A DNA stretch of 64,000 nt from Bin127 sp965203505 (GCA_965203505.1 OZ241880.1:2232001-2296000); one strand, 5' to 3'; positions 34,403 through 43,093 are shown, counted from the stretch's first letter. The notes: generated by a model from the letters alone, not told the origin. Made by a program: numbers and translations.

Positions 34403-34968
34403 CCAAAATCCGACACATCTGGCTGTTACCCCTGATCCTAGCGATCTTCGTCGTCGGATGCGGCTCTAACGATCCCGCCAGCGACCAAGCAGCACCGGCC
34501 GAAATCGCCGAAGTCGAAATCACCGAGACTGATAGTCGAGTGTTACCCAGAGACGGTTTGCTATCCACAGACGACCTCGTCAATCTCGGCTTCAAATCCG
34601 GCAAAGAGTACGATGTCTCGACCTTGCCGGGAGGAGTCGAAGCCGGGCTGCTCTACTGGCGTGTTGACAACATCGCCGTGGAGTACGAAGCACGCTTCTA
34701 CGGCTCGCATGAAGATGCCGTGTCACTCGGAACCGCCCCTGCAGAAGAAGGAAGCGGCGAAGACGCCATCATCGATGTCGACGACGCCGTCTACAAGGAA
34801 GGCATCCGAGACCGCAGGAAGGTGTTCGACTACCCGAATTCGACGATCAGACCGAAATACGGCACGTACGGCATCTACGGCAACATGGTCGTCTTGTGCG
34901 AGGGCAAAGACGTCGCCGAGGCATGGAATCGCTGCTCCGCCCTCTTCAAAGCCCTCGACAACCGGTGA
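34399..34968 (+). CDS. Small lipoprotein, tandem paralogue family, member 2
   Basis: 189 aa from the GTG at 34399, whose last two bases are shared with the previous stop (GTGA). Lipobox V-V-G-C. Family landmarks are D-D-L-V-N-L-G-F-K, Y-D-V-S-T-L-P-G-G-V-E-A, A-R-F-Y-G-S-H-E-D-A, E-E-G-S-G-E-D-A-I, E-G-I-R-D-R-R, K-Y-G-T-Y-G-I-Y-G-N-M-V and C-E-G. Closest to member 3, with which it shares the L-Y-W-R/L-F-W-R phrase. An ATG at 34321 would be inside the upstream gene and gives no signal peptide at its start. Function unknown. Confidence 0.75.
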   Translation: MTKIRHIWLLPLILAIFVVGCGSNDPASDQAAPAEIAEVEITETDSRVLPRDGLLSTDDLVNLGFKSGKEYDVSTLPGGVEAGLLYWRVDNIAVEYEARFYGSHEDAVSLGTAPAEEGSGEDAIIDVDDAVYKEGIRDRRKVFDYPNSTIRPKYGTYGIYGNMVVLCEGKDVAEAWNRCSALFKALDNR

Positions 34969-35513
34969 AAACAACAGCTACAGTCGCCGCGCTGACGCTC
35001 ATCCTCTGCTTAACGATCTCCTGCGGCAGCGACACAACCGGAAACGGCAACGACGCGCCACCGCCCATAACCGAATCCGAAACCAGAATCTTCGACCGCC
35101 CCGACATCCTCTCAAGCGACGACCTAGTCGAACTCGGCCTCAAAGCAAGCAAGCAATACGACGTCGAAACCCTCCCCGGAGGCGTAGAAGCCCGTCTCCT
35201 CTTCTGGCGCGTCCTAAACACACCGGTCGAATTCGAAGCCCGGTTCTACGAATCCCACGCCGCCGCCATCGACCTCGGAACCGCACCCGCCGAAGAAGGC
35301 AGCGGCGAAGATGCCGTCCTCGACGTCGACAAAGCCGACTACAAGGAAGGCGTCAAAGACCGCCGCTCCATCTTCGACTTCCGCGGAACCATCAAACCCA
35401 AATACGGCACATACGCCATCTACGCAAACATGGTCCTGCTCTGCGAAGGCCGCGACGACGACGAGGCGTGGAACCGTTGCGCCGCCCTAATCCAAGCCCT
35501 CGACAACCGCTGA
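34965..35513 (+). CDS. Small lipoprotein, tandem paralogue family, member 3
   Basis: 182 aa from the GTG at 34965, overlapping the previous TGA by 4 nt. Signal peptide V-K-T-T-A-T-V-A-A-L-T-L-I-L-C-L with lipobox T-I-S-C. Highly similar to member 2 throughout (D-D-L-V-E-L-G-L-K, Y-D-V-E-T-L-P-G-G-V-E-A-R-L-L, E-A-R-F-Y-E-S-H, E-E-G-S-G-E-D-A-V, K-Y-G-T-Y-A-I-Y-A-N). Likely a recent duplicate. The next 340 bp contain a REP-like repeat before member 4. Confidence 0.75.
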   Translation: MKTTATVAALTLILCLTISCGSDTTGNGNDAPPPITESETRIFDRPDILSSDDLVELGLKASKQYDVETLPGGVEARLLFWRVLNTPVEFEARFYESHAAAIDLGTAPAEEGSGEDAVLDVDKADYKEGVKDRRSIFDFRGTIKPKYGTYAIYANMVLLCEGRDDDEAWNRCAALIQALDNR

Positions 35514-35519
35514 CACTCC

Positions 35520-35745
35520 GCCGCCCCTTTCGCGTGACGAAAGGGGCGCGAACGAGCGAAGCCCAAAAAGACCGACACAAGGAGTGTGCTATGCCCGGGG
35601 CAAGGGGTGCCGGGTTTCCCCCACTCGTGGGGGAAATGTCCGAAGGACAAAGGGGGCGCGAAGGGATCGCGTTGCCCACTTCCCCTCTGGATGGATGTTC
35701 CATCCGCTGAAGCGCCGGCTTTCGCCGGAATGACGGGGGTTTTGC
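35520..35745. repeat. Composite REP-like dispersed repeat
   Basis: Contains a CGCCCCTTTCGC/GCGAAAGGGG-type hairpin, TATGCCCGGGG, a TTTCCCCCAC/GTGGGGGAAA hairpin (about 35614-35635), then ATGTCCGAAGGACAAAGGGGG-like sequence (TGTCC-GAA-GGACA mini-hairpin), and TTCGCCGGAATGACGGGGGT. Related elements recur at about 43292, 46887, 48208, 51944, 54430, 55704, 59330 and 61377. The remaining 110 bp to the next gene hold nothing I can name. Confidence 0.75.
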
Positions 35746-35855
35746 AAAAGTCTCCCTTGCGTACGTTGATAAGATATGTAGACATAATCGGTAATCTGTC
35801 AAAATGCCGTGACATACCAATCGCGGCAACTCCAAACACTCAGGAGTACGAAGAG

Positions 35856-36506
35856 ATGATCCTGCGAAGAGTAACCATCCTCGGATTGCGCTCCTCCGGC
35901 CTGTGCCTATTGATAGCCGCTCTAGCATTCGCCCTAGCCTGCGGTAGCGCCGAATCCAACGAAACTACCTCCACCGACACCGGTGACAGTGCTGGCGGCG
36001 GCGCAGTCGCTGCCGTCGTCGAAGAGGCTGCCAGCGGCCCGGCAGGCGTCGAAATCGTCAGCACCGATGCAGTCTACACCGTCGACGACCTTGTAAACAC
36101 CAAGCACTTCAAGAAGAGCAAAGAATACAAGACCGAAGGACTCGACGATGCCACCGCCGCGATATACGGCTTCTTCGGTCCTGACCCGTATAACCGCCAA
36201 GAGTTCGAAGCCCGCTTCTACCCCGACCACGACACCGCGATCACAACCGGCGTCGACTTCGCTGACGAAGCCACCGGACCCGATGCTGTAATCGCCAAAG
36301 ACATCCAACGATGGGACGAAGGTCTTGTCCAACGCCGAGCCTGTTCCGGAAACGTACGAGGTTCTCACCACTCCGGGAAGTGCGACAACGCCAAATACGG
36401 TGACTACGTAGTCGCCGGCAATCTCGTCCTTCTCTGCCAAGGCAAAGACTCAGAGACCTCGCTCGCCAACTGCAACGCCCTCATGGACGCGTTGCAGTCG
36501 CAATGA
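35856..36506 (+). CDS. Small lipoprotein, tandem paralogue family, member 4
   Basis: 216 aa from the ATG at 35856 (AGGAG 9 nt upstream). Signal peptide with lipobox A-L-A-C. Landmarks: D-D-L-V-N-T-K-H-F-K, A-A-I-Y-G-F-F-G-P-D-P-Y, E-A-R-F-Y-P-D-H-D-T-A, E-A-T-G-P-D-A-V-I, W-D-E-G-L-V-Q-R-R, K-Y-G-D-Y-V-V-A-G-N-L-V-L-L-C-Q-G. Members 4 and 5 share an insert with the extra Cys residues R-G-S-H-H-S-G-x-C. The stop is coupled to the next ATG (ATGA). Starting new transcription after the repeat is likely, but I see no clear promoter. Confidence 0.75.
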   Translation: MILRRVTILGLRSSGLCLLIAALAFALACGSAESNETTSTDTGDSAGGGAVAAVVEEAASGPAGVEIVSTDAVYTVDDLVNTKHFKKSKEYKTEGLDDATAAIYGFFGPDPYNRQEFEARFYPDHDTAITTGVDFADEATGPDAVIAKDIQRWDEGLVQRRACSGNVRGSHHSGKCDNAKYGDYVVAGNLVLLCQGKDSETSLANCNALMDALQSQ

Positions 36507-37183
36507 TCAAAACCCCGACGGTTCGATCGCAGAAGTCACGAATCGCCAGCCTAGTCGCCATCTCGGCTCTACCTTTCGCGCTTGCGGCCGCATTGGCATG
36601 TGGCAGCGCCGGTGACGACGCGTTCGACACCAGCCAATACGAAGTAGTCGGACGAACCCAAGCTCCACCAACCTCAACGCCAAGCCCGGTTGCCGCTCCG
36701 AGCAACGACGAACCCGCAGCCGAACGTCAGCTTCACGTTCTCAACGCCGACGGCACCCACTCCGTAGCAGATTTCGACAACCTGCAGAACTTCAAACTCA
36801 GCAAAACCTACAACGTCGACGGCTTACCCGGGGCCGACGCGGCGATCTACGGCTTCTTCGGACCAGACCCTTACGATCGCCAAGAATACGAAGCTCGCTT
36901 CTACCCCGATCACGACACCGCATTGACACTAGGCGTAGATTTCGCAAATGAGGCGACCGGGCCCGATGCCGTCATCGCCAGTTCCGTGCAACGGTGGGAC
37001 GAAGGACTGAGCCAACGGCGGACGTGCGCCGCGAACGTCCGCGGTTCGCACCACTCAGGTCGATGCGACTTGGCCAAATACGGCGATTACGTGATCGCAG
37101 GCAATTTGGTGCTACTATGCCAAGGCAGGGATTCCGCTTCGGCATTAGACAACTGCGAAGCATTGTACGCAACCCTCCGATGA
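36503..37183 (+). CDS. Small lipoprotein, tandem paralogue family, member 5
   Basis: 226 aa; the ATG overlaps the previous stop by 4 nt. Lipobox A-L-A-C after a hydrophobic stretch. A Thr-Pro/Ser-Pro linker follows the anchor, then the family core (F-K-L-S-K-T-Y-N-V-D-G-L-P-G, A-A-I-Y-G-F-F-G-P-D-P-Y, E-A-R-F-Y-P-D-H-D-T-A, R-G-S-H-H-S-G-R-C). Strong resemblance to member 4. The stop overlaps the ATG of member 6. Unknown function. Confidence 0.75.
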   Translation: MIKTPTVRSQKSRIASLVAISALPFALAAALACGSAGDDAFDTSQYEVVGRTQAPPTSTPSPVAAPSNDEPAAERQLHVLNADGTHSVADFDNLQNFKLSKTYNVDGLPGADAAIYGFFGPDPYDRQEYEARFYPDHDTALTLGVDFANEATGPDAVIASSVQRWDEGLSQRRTCAANVRGSHHSGRCDLAKYGDYVIAGNLVLLCQGRDSASALDNCEALYATLR

Positions 37184-37806
37184 AACGCTTTCAGACCAAG
37201 ATTGAGGTCAAGATGAACAGGAAAACACTCTCACTTCCGACCATTCGTGCCCTCTACGCACTCGTCGTTCTGAGTGCGTTATCGATCGCAATACTGTCGA
37301 TGGCTTGCGGTTCTGACACGGGCGAAGGCGGCAACGGCGAAACCGAGGTGATCGAACCCGGGTCAGCGAGCGATCCCAGAATCCGGAGCGCTGACGGCAC
37401 CTACACCATCGATGACCTGAAAACCGCCGGCGTAAAGACCAACAAAGAGTACGACGTCGAGGAACTACCCGGCGCCGACGCTGCGTGGCGCATCATCTAC
37501 AACCGCCTCGACTACGAAGTCCGCTTCTATCCCGACCACCAGACTCTGCTGGACCAAGGCATCGAATACGTCGAACACGTCACCGGCGACGACGCCATCG
37601 TCATCGGCGACGACATCATCTGGGAAGAAGGCGCCAAAGACCGTCGCCGATGCAGCCGAGACGCAGACACACCGCACTCCGGCTGCGCATACTCACCCCG
37701 CTACTGGGACTACATCGTCATCGGAAACATGATCATGATGTGCGAAGGCCTCGAAAGCGAACAATCCATCGAAAACTGCGACAACCTCCTCGCCGAACTG
37801 CCGTAG
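37180..37806 (+). CDS. Small lipoprotein, tandem paralogue family, member 6 (fifth-type core)
   Basis: 208 aa from the ATG overlapping the previous stop (ATGA); a second in-frame ATG at 37213 has GAGGT just upstream and may be the true start. Lipobox S-M-A-C. The core has D-D-L-K-T-A-G-V-K, Y-D-V-E-E-L-P-G-A-D-A-A, E-V-R-F-Y-P-D-H-Q, V-T-G-D-D-A-I-V, E-G-A-K-D-R-R-R-C, then an S-G-C-A-Y-S-P insert and Y-W-D-Y-I-V-I-G-N-M-I-M-M-C-E-G. It is the last plus-strand gene of the array; two minus-strand relatives lie at 39.9-41 kb. Confidence 0.75.
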   Translation: MKRFQTKIEVKMNRKTLSLPTIRALYALVVLSALSIAILSMACGSDTGEGGNGETEVIEPGSASDPRIRSADGTYTIDDLKTAGVKTNKEYDVEELPGADAAWRIIYNRLDYEVRFYPDHQTLLDQGIEYVEHVTGDDAIVIGDDIIWEEGAKDRRRCSRDADTPHSGCAYSPRYWDYIVIGNMIMMCEGLESEQSIENCDNLLAELP

Positions 37807-37840
37807 CCCGTTGTGACGGCGAGCAGAATTCGCAACGATC

Positions 37841-37849
37841 TGCTATAAT
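37841..37849 (+). promoter_or_regulatory. Extended -10 promoter element
   Basis: TGC-TATAAT is a perfect extended -10 about 46 bp before the TTG start of the protease-like gene at 37895. No good -35 at 17 nt, as is common for extended -10 promoters. Confidence 0.5.
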
Positions 37850-37894
37850 AGCACTTATGTTCTATATATTCATAGCTGGATTGGAGTATCAGGA

Positions 37895-38809
37895 TTGGAA
37901 TTCGATCCAACCACAACAGGCGTAAACCAGACTGTAGATTCTTATGAGGTGATCGAGAGCCTACTTGACGAACGGGCTGTTCAACTCGAAACTGAAACCA
38001 AATCCGACGTCTTTGCTTTACATGGCGCAATAACTTGGAGTGTCGATGACCGCCTTCGTTCGACGATTGAAACCAGATTTAGGCAAACTCAAAGGCCGAA
38101 ACGGGCGACCATCGTATTGACGACCTTAGGCGGTTATATCGAAGTCGTGCGCCGGATGGTCGATACCCTTCGAAGGTACTACGAAGAAGTGGAGTTTATC
38201 GTCCCTAATTTCGCGTACTCCGCCGGAACCGTATTCGTGATGTCTGGTGATGCAATTCACATGGACTACTACTCTCGCTTGGGTCCCATAGATCCGCAAG
38301 TTCCGTCACCGGATGGAGCTGCGATGGTCCCTGCACTCGGTTACGTCGAACGTTACAACGAACTGATCAACAAGGCCGATGCTGGGCAATTGAACGTGGC
38401 GGAGCTTCACGTGTTGATTGGCGGATTCGATCAAGCCCAGCTTTACCAATACGAACAAGAACGCGAACTCTCCATCAGTTTGCTTCAGGAATGGCTATGC
38501 AACTACAAGTTCAAGAACTGGGATATCACCGATCGTCGCAACAAACCAGTAACCGACTCCATGCGCCAGAGGCGAGCCAATGAAATCGCTTCAGCATTGA
38601 ATGACACCCGCCGTTGGCACAGTCATGTGCATGGGATCTCGAAAGATGTCCTTCAAGAAGAATTAAAACTGCAAATCGACGACTTCGGCGAACGCACCAC
38701 ATTGTCGGCTAAAATTCGTAATTATCAGGACCTGTTGGCAGACTACATGGCGAGGCGTGGCTTAATGGGTGTGATTCATCGCATCGGCGATTTCAACCCT
38801 TACGCCTGA
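37895..38809 (+). CDS. SDH-type serine protease (ClpP/SppA fold)
   Basis: 304 aa with a TTG start (M-E-F-D-P); GGAG lies 8-12 nt upstream. The sequence has the ClpP/SppA crotonase-like pattern: T-T-L-G-G-Y-I-E-V-V-R-R-M (oxyanion-loop side), N-F-A-Y-S-A-G-T-V-F-V-M-S-G-D, with Ser109 as likely nucleophile, and H-M-D-Y-Y-S-R-L-G-P-I-D-P-Q, typical of the serine dehydrogenase proteinase (SDH) family. No signal peptide or membrane segment, so cytoplasmic. SDH-type proteases of bacteria are poorly characterised. The small gene at 38834 follows by 24 bp. Confidence 0.75.
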   Translation: MEFDPTTTGVNQTVDSYEVIESLLDERAVQLETETKSDVFALHGAITWSVDDRLRSTIETRFRQTQRPKRATIVLTTLGGYIEVVRRMVDTLRRYYEEVEFIVPNFAYSAGTVFVMSGDAIHMDYYSRLGPIDPQVPSPDGAAMVPALGYVERYNELINKADAGQLNVAELHVLIGGFDQAQLYQYEQERELSISLLQEWLCNYKFKNWDITDRRNKPVTDSMRQRRANEIASALNDTRRWHSHVHGISKDVLQEELKLQIDDFGERTTLSAKIRNYQDLLADYMARRGLMGVIHRIGDFNPYA

Positions 38810-38833
38810 CCTTAAGAAAAGTGAACCCAAACC

Positions 38834-39082
38834 GTGCCGAACGATCTCAAAATCCCTGAACTCATCAAAAAAAACCCGCGTCTAAACCAAGCCGACTTGG
38901 ACAAAATCCTGAAGGTCGTCGAAGAGTCTAAACGCCTCGGTTTCACGCCCACAACACACCGACTCGCGACACCGATGACGCCCCGCCAACGTCCGCCCGT
39001 AGATCACGACAATCGCACCGCCGGTATCAAGCGCCACGAAGGTGTTTCGCGAATCCTCGCCTTCACGGGCTCGCCGCGTTGA
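38834..39082 (+). CDS. Small hypothetical protein
   Basis: 82 aa with a GTG start, 24 bp after the SDH protease gene. The first ~37 residues look helical (P-E-L-I-K-K-N-P-R-L-N-Q-A-D-L-D-K-I-L-K) and the rest is basic and low in structure. No known domain. Its 3' end overlaps the convergent queuosine transporter gene by 20 nt, which makes the annotated C-terminus slightly doubtful. Confidence 0.5.
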   Translation: MPNDLKIPELIKKNPRLNQADLDKILKVVEESKRLGFTPTTHRLATPMTPRQRPPVDHDNRTAGIKRHEGVSRILAFTGSPR

Positions 39083-39806
39083 AGCTCCGTTGATCGCCAC
39101 CGCCGAACACGCCAAAGGGATTCAGCGACCTCGGCGCATCGTAGATGTCCATCCGCTCCGTTCGCTTCAACCAGTTGACCACCATATAAGTGAACGGCGT
39201 CGCAACGATCTCATAGAGCGTCTTCGCAATCCAAGCCAAGATAGCACCGTTGATCGCGCCTTCCCAACCCCAGATTCCGGATACGCCAAACGCGATCGAG
39301 TAGAACAGGATCGAATCGATCCCTTGTCCGACGACCGTCGACGAGATCGTTCGCAGCCATAGCATTCGACCCTCAGTCCGGTTCTTCAACACCACCATCA
39401 CCATGGCGTTCGTAAATTCGCCCACCAGATACGCCACAAAACTACCCAGCAATATCCAAGTCGTCGCACCCAAGATCGTCTCGTAAGATGCCTGATCCTC
39501 CCAGAAAACCGCCCCCGGAATCTCCGCCACGAGCCAGATGATGATGACCACCATCAAGTTGCAAGCGAACCCCAGCCAGATCACACCTCTCGCAACTCGG
39601 AAGCCATACACCTCCGTCAAAACGTCCGAGATGATGTAACCCAACGGGAAGCAGATCACCGACGCCGACACGACGTACAGGTTGCTGCCCAAAAATTCGA
39701 ACGGCATCTCAAACAGCGAGACCGGTTTCACGGCGATGATGTTCGAGATGATCAATACCGATACCGCTAATGCGGTGATGATGACCAATCTGCCGGAGAA
39801 GTTCAT
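39063..39806 (-). CDS. yhhQ: Queuosine precursor transporter, YhhQ/DUF165 family
   Basis: 247 aa from the ATG at 39806, with GAGGTG about 7 nt upstream; a GTG two codons earlier is possible. About six to seven hydrophobic segments (L-V-I-I-T-A-L-A-V-S-V-L-I-I-S-N-I-I-A-V-K near the start). YhhQ-family signatures visible are N-I-I-A-V-K, F-P-L-G-Y-I-I-S-D-V-L-T-E-V-Y-G and a late I-D-S-I-L-F. The family imports preQ0/preQ1 for tRNA queuosine synthesis across the inner membrane. Monocistronic as far as visible, with ~130 bp to the next minus-strand gene's end. Confidence 0.85.
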   Translation of the reverse strand: MNFSGRLVIITALAVSVLIISNIIAVKPVSLFEMPFEFLGSNLYVVSASVICFPLGYIISDVLTEVYGFRVARGVIWLGFACNLMVVIIIWLVAEIPGAVFWEDQASYETILGATTWILLGSFVAYLVGEFTNAMVMVVLKNRTEGRMLWLRTISSTVVGQGIDSILFYSIAFGVSGIWGWEGAINGAILAWIAKTLYEIVATPFTYMVVNWLKRTERMDIYDAPRSLNPFGVFGGGDQRSFNAASP

Positions 39807-39941
39807 AGACACACCTCGATTCGCAACCGTTCCGTAACGGGTATTTTGCCACGAACACAGAGTTTTGACATCGGATCGAAATGCCGATATTCGCCGCAGT
39901 TAGGGACAATCAGCGGACTGATCTCTGTCCGCTAGAACCGA

Positions 39942-40475
39942 TCACTCCGTCTGAGACGCCTCAACCGCCTCAATCAATCCCAAACAATCATCCGTCGATA
40001 CCTCGCACATCATCACCAAATTACCCGCCACTAGATACCCACCGTATACACGCCGACTGGCGAAACCAGAACCGTCGTGCACCGTCCGATCTATCGCTTC
40101 CTCCGCCGATTCGGCACCAACACCTATGGCATCTTCGTGGGTGGCATAGCGGCGAATCTCGACATCTCGTCGGTTGAAAAAGCCGTAACGGGCCTCTAAC
40201 GCAGATGGCAGCGTCCCCACGTCATAAACCTGCCGCTGCTTCCAACCCGCGTCGATGAAATCCTCATACGAAAACTCAGCGTTCGGTCTGGTCCAAGCAC
40301 TGATCTCAACCCGATCACCGATCGCATTGACCGTCGTTTCGGATACACCACTACCCTCATCGCCGTCTCCGCTTCCCGCCCCACCGGACCCGCAGCCATA
40401 GACAGCTACGATTGCGATCAACAATGCGCCGAAGTAATTCCAACGGCACCGTACTGAGAAACGTTGCAAACTCAC
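39942..40475 (-). CDS. Small lipoprotein, same paralogue family (minus strand, distal)
   Basis: 177 aa from the GTG at 40475, which overlaps the stop of the upstream gene by 4 nt. Hydrophobic signal with lipobox V-Y-G-C. Reduced family core: D-F-I-D-A-G-W-K-Q-R-Q-V-Y-D-V-G-T-L-P, A-R-Y-G-F-F-N-R-R-D, R-R-Y-A-T-H-E-D-A, then Y-G-G-Y-L-V-A-G-N-L-V-M-M-C-E and a short tail. It lacks the E-G-x-x-D-R-R motif of the plus-strand members. Confidence 0.75.
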   Translation of the reverse strand: MSLQRFSVRCRWNYFGALLIAIVAVYGCGSGGAGSGDGDEGSGVSETTVNAIGDRVEISAWTRPNAEFSYEDFIDAGWKQRQVYDVGTLPSALEARYGFFNRRDVEIRRYATHEDAIGVGAESAEEAIDRTVHDGSGFASRRVYGGYLVAGNLVMMCEVSTDDCLGLIEAVEASQTE

Positions 40476-40990
40476 TCGGGAATCTCGTCCAAAAGATCCG
40501 TGCAATCCTGCACCGAAAATTCGCACAACATCACAACGTTACCTGCGATCAAATACGCGCCATATAGAGTGACGCTCGAAAAGCCGGCACCGCGCCCCGA
40601 TACCTTTTCGGTAGCTATCGCCAGTTCCGCGGATTCCTTGCCGACCGACATAGCGGTGTCGTGTGAAGGGTAGAACCGTAGCTCGATGTCCTTGCGGTTG
40701 AAGAAGCCAAACAACGCCGCTTCCGCTTCGGGCAACGTGTCCAAATCGTACTCTTTGTTTTTCTTCCAGCCCGCATTCACGAAGTCGTCGGAACTAAAGG
40801 TCGAACTCGGCCTTGTAAAACCACGGAGTTCAGCTCTGTCACCGATCGTGACAACCGCACGCTCGTCCACCTCAACCACTGCCCCATCGTCCGACGATTG
40901 TTCGTCTCTGCTCCCGCACGCGATCAACAACACCAACACCGCCGCAAACGCAGCAAGTGCCAGCATCGATCTCTTGTTCTTGCGCAACAT
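40472..40990 (-). CDS. Small lipoprotein, same paralogue family (minus strand, proximal)
   Basis: 172 aa from the ATG at 40990 (M-L-R-K-N-K-R); the frame is open to 41065 but a longer N-terminus would bury the signal peptide. Lipobox L-L-I-A-C. Core: D-F-V-N-A-G-W-K-K-N-K-E-Y-D-L-D-T-L-P, A-L-F-G-F-F-N-R-K-D, L-R-F-Y-P-S-H-D-T-A, Y-G-A-Y-L-I-A-G-N-V-V-M-L-C-E, D-C-T-D-L-L. First gene of a coupled pair with 39942-40475. Confidence 0.75.
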   Translation of the reverse strand: MLRKNKRSMLALAAFAAVLVLLIACGSRDEQSSDDGAVVEVDERAVVTIGDRAELRGFTRPSSTFSSDDFVNAGWKKNKEYDLDTLPEAEAALFGFFNRKDIELRFYPSHDTAMSVGKESAELAIATEKVSGRGAGFSSVTLYGAYLIAGNVVMLCEFSVQDCTDLLDEIPE

Positions 40991-41073
40991 GATGGTTGGA
41001 TTGGCCTCAACAGAATCAAACATCACCGAGAAAGAGAATCCCCTCGATGCCGTGACCTCCCTCATTACGACAA

Positions 41074-41107
41074 AGCGGTCGTGCTTGAGCTACCAAGCAC
41101 GACCGCT
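41074..41107 (-). terminator. Rho-independent-type terminator of the binding-protein gene
   Basis: A perfect 13-bp stem (AGCGGTCGTGCTT with AAGCACGACCGCT) and an 8-nt loop, followed on the minus strand by only a short T run (CGCTTTGT). It lies about 75 bp after the stop at 41183 and before the lipoprotein pair. Confidence 0.65.
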
Positions 41108-41182
41108 TCAATCGGCTCTTTGAACCAGATGCCCTACGCAGAGATCAACCCCGCGCCAACTGGATCAACGAATGTCGGTTAG

Positions 41183-43093
41183 TTAGCCGGACTTCTCCAA
41201 CTTGTGGATCACCAACGACCAAGTCAAGTGCCACCACGCCTCGTTGACGTAACCTGTCACGTCAAGAGCACCGACGGAGGCATCACCCTGCGGCCAGTTC
41301 GTCCATCGCGCCTCATTCATGATGATGCGGTGGTAGAACTCAAGGATCGGTACGTCGGGCAACTCGGTCAGCCAAATCTTGGCAGCCTCGCGCCAGAGAT
41401 CGTACATCTCCGCTGTGTTGTCAGGCGAAGTCTTGGCAACCTCGTCCGTCAACTCGTCCCACTCTTCGTTTTCCCAGTGGTAGAAGTTCACCTGGTGACC
41501 GCCCGGAATGTTCACGGACGATGACTGGTAGAGCTTCATCGTGAAGTACGGGTCTCGCACGGAACCACCGTGTCCGAACATCAGGCACTCGAAGTTACCT
41601 TCCGCCATTCTGCTGGATGCGTCCGTCGGCTGACCGTAGCTCGCGTTGATACCGTGGTTGGTCAACTGCTGTGCAACGGCTGGCCCAAGGTCAGCCCAAG
41701 CACCGAATCCGACGATTTCGCAGTTGATGGTGTTTTCATCTTCGTCTTCCCACATGCCGTCGTGCAAATGGAAGCCGGCTGCTTCTAGCAACTCGTCGGC
41801 CCTGTCCGGGTCGTAGTCAAGCGTAGAGCGACCGATTTCGTCCATGACCTCAGTCGCGATGTCGAAGTACGGCTGGAGTGGCGGATACTGCGGCATAGTC
41901 AGCGGGTTGAAGGCCGCTGCACCGTCATACGCTAGGTCTCGAAGTTCCTCGCGGTCAAGGTAGAACGAGATCGCCCATCGAACATCCGGATTATCGTACG
42001 GGCCGAACTTACCGCTTGTGTTGAAAGCGATAGATACGGGCCACCAGTCGACGTAGCCATAAGGCTCGCCACGACCGGAGTGAGTAATCAAGTCTTCGTT
42101 CTGGTCAAGGGTTTCCTTGATGAGCGACGGAGTCGTCATCGCGGCACCGTCAACTTGGTCGGCGATCAATGCCTGCGCGCGCTGTTCCTGCGGTACACCC
42201 GGGATGTAGATGATGCGCTTGACTTCCGGTAACTTGGCGTAATCGCCCAAGTCGGCAACGCCTTCGCCCCACCACGAGTCGCGGCGGTCAAAGATCTTCT
42301 GCTCGGTTGAGGTGGTAACCTGCCAAGGTCCGGTCGAAAGCGGCCAGCCGTTCTCACGGTTGTAGTCACCGAAGGTGGTCCAGTCGCGACCCTCGTAGTG
42401 GTGCTGAGGAACGATGTAGACACCGATGTCGAACTTGTAAGTCAACAGGAAGAAGAAGCGCGGGTCCGGGCGCAGCATGTTCACCTTCGCGGTGTACGTG
42501 TCGACCAGCTCGGCGTTGTCCATCGCAGCGTCAATGTCTTTGCCCCATCGAACCTGCTCTTTGAGTTCCTTGAGCGTGTTCAACGTGTAGACAACATCTT
42601 CACAGTCGAAAGCTTCACCGTCGCTCCAAGTGATGCCTTCCCGGCAGTTAATCGTCAACTCGGTGAAGTCGTCGTTGTAGCTGTAGCTCTCGGCAAGCCA
42701 CATGATCTCTTCGTCGGCGAACGCCGAGAAGAACGCGAGCGGCTCGAAAATCAAGTTTGGACCCTGCTGGTGGTTCGCACCGATGGCGTATGGGTTCCAG
42801 AGTTCATGGTCGATGAAGCGTCCCTCTGAACCGCCGTGGAACAGGGTCAGAGTGTCTTCTGCTGCAACGTCGCCCGGGTCAAAGACCATACCCATGGCCT
42901 CAGATGGCGGCGGCGGTTCCGGTGTCGCTGTCGGCGGGACTGCAGTCGCGGTAGCCGGAACTGGAGTCGCGGTCGGCGGGACAGGAGTTGCTGTAGGCTC
43001 TTCCTCACCACAAGCGATAACGACGCCAAGCACCATCACGCTCACGAGGGTTGCCAACAAACCATACCGCCCGAATTTAACGGGGAGATTCAT
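41183..43093 (-). CDS. ABC transporter substrate-binding lipoprotein, peptide/nickel family (SBP_bac_5)
   Basis: 636 aa. Signal peptide with lipobox V-V-I-A-C (Cys28), then a Thr-Pro-Val linker typical of Chloroflexota binding proteins, then the SBP family 5 domain. Visible phrases include L-F-E-P-L-A-F-F, W-L-A-E-S-Y-S-Y-N-D-D-F-T-E-L-T-I, R-E-G-I-T-W-S-D-G-E-A-F-D-C-E-D-V-V-Y-T and S-T-G-P-W-Q-V. The domain is expected to capture oligopeptides or similar solutes outside the membrane for the permease and ATPase genes encoded divergently at 43694-48202. Solute not predictable. A terminator hairpin follows. Confidence 0.9.
   Translation of the reverse strand: MNLPVKFGRYGLLATLVSVMVLGVVIACGEEEPTATPVPPTATPVPATATAVPPTATPEPPPPSEAMGMVFDPGDVAAEDTLTLFHGGSEGRFIDHELWNPYAIGANHQQGPNLIFEPLAFFSAFADEEIMWLAESYSYNDDFTELTINCREGITWSDGEAFDCEDVVYTLNTLKELKEQVRWGKDIDAAMDNAELVDTYTAKVNMLRPDPRFFFLLTYKFDIGVYIVPQHHYEGRDWTTFGDYNRENGWPLSTGPWQVTTSTEQKIFDRRDSWWGEGVADLGDYAKLPEVKRIIYIPGVPQEQRAQALIADQVDGAAMTTPSLIKETLDQNEDLITHSGRGEPYGYVDWWPVSIAFNTSGKFGPYDNPDVRWAISFYLDREELRDLAYDGAAAFNPLTMPQYPPLQPYFDIATEVMDEIGRSTLDYDPDRADELLEAAGFHLHDGMWEDEDENTINCEIVGFGAWADLGPAVAQQLTNHGINASYGQPTDASSRMAEGNFECLMFGHGGSVRDPYFTMKLYQSSSVNIPGGHQVNFYHWENEEWDELTDEVAKTSPDNTAEMYDLWREAAKIWLTELPDVPILEFYHRIIMNEARWTNWPQGDASVGALDVTGYVNEAWWHLTWSLVIHKLEKSG

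Noticed and set aside
34613..35710. 365-codon Arg/Pro-rich plus-strand frame across the lipoprotein array
   Set aside because: Shadow of the real lipoprotein genes; extreme Arg/Pro composition and no signal or domain.
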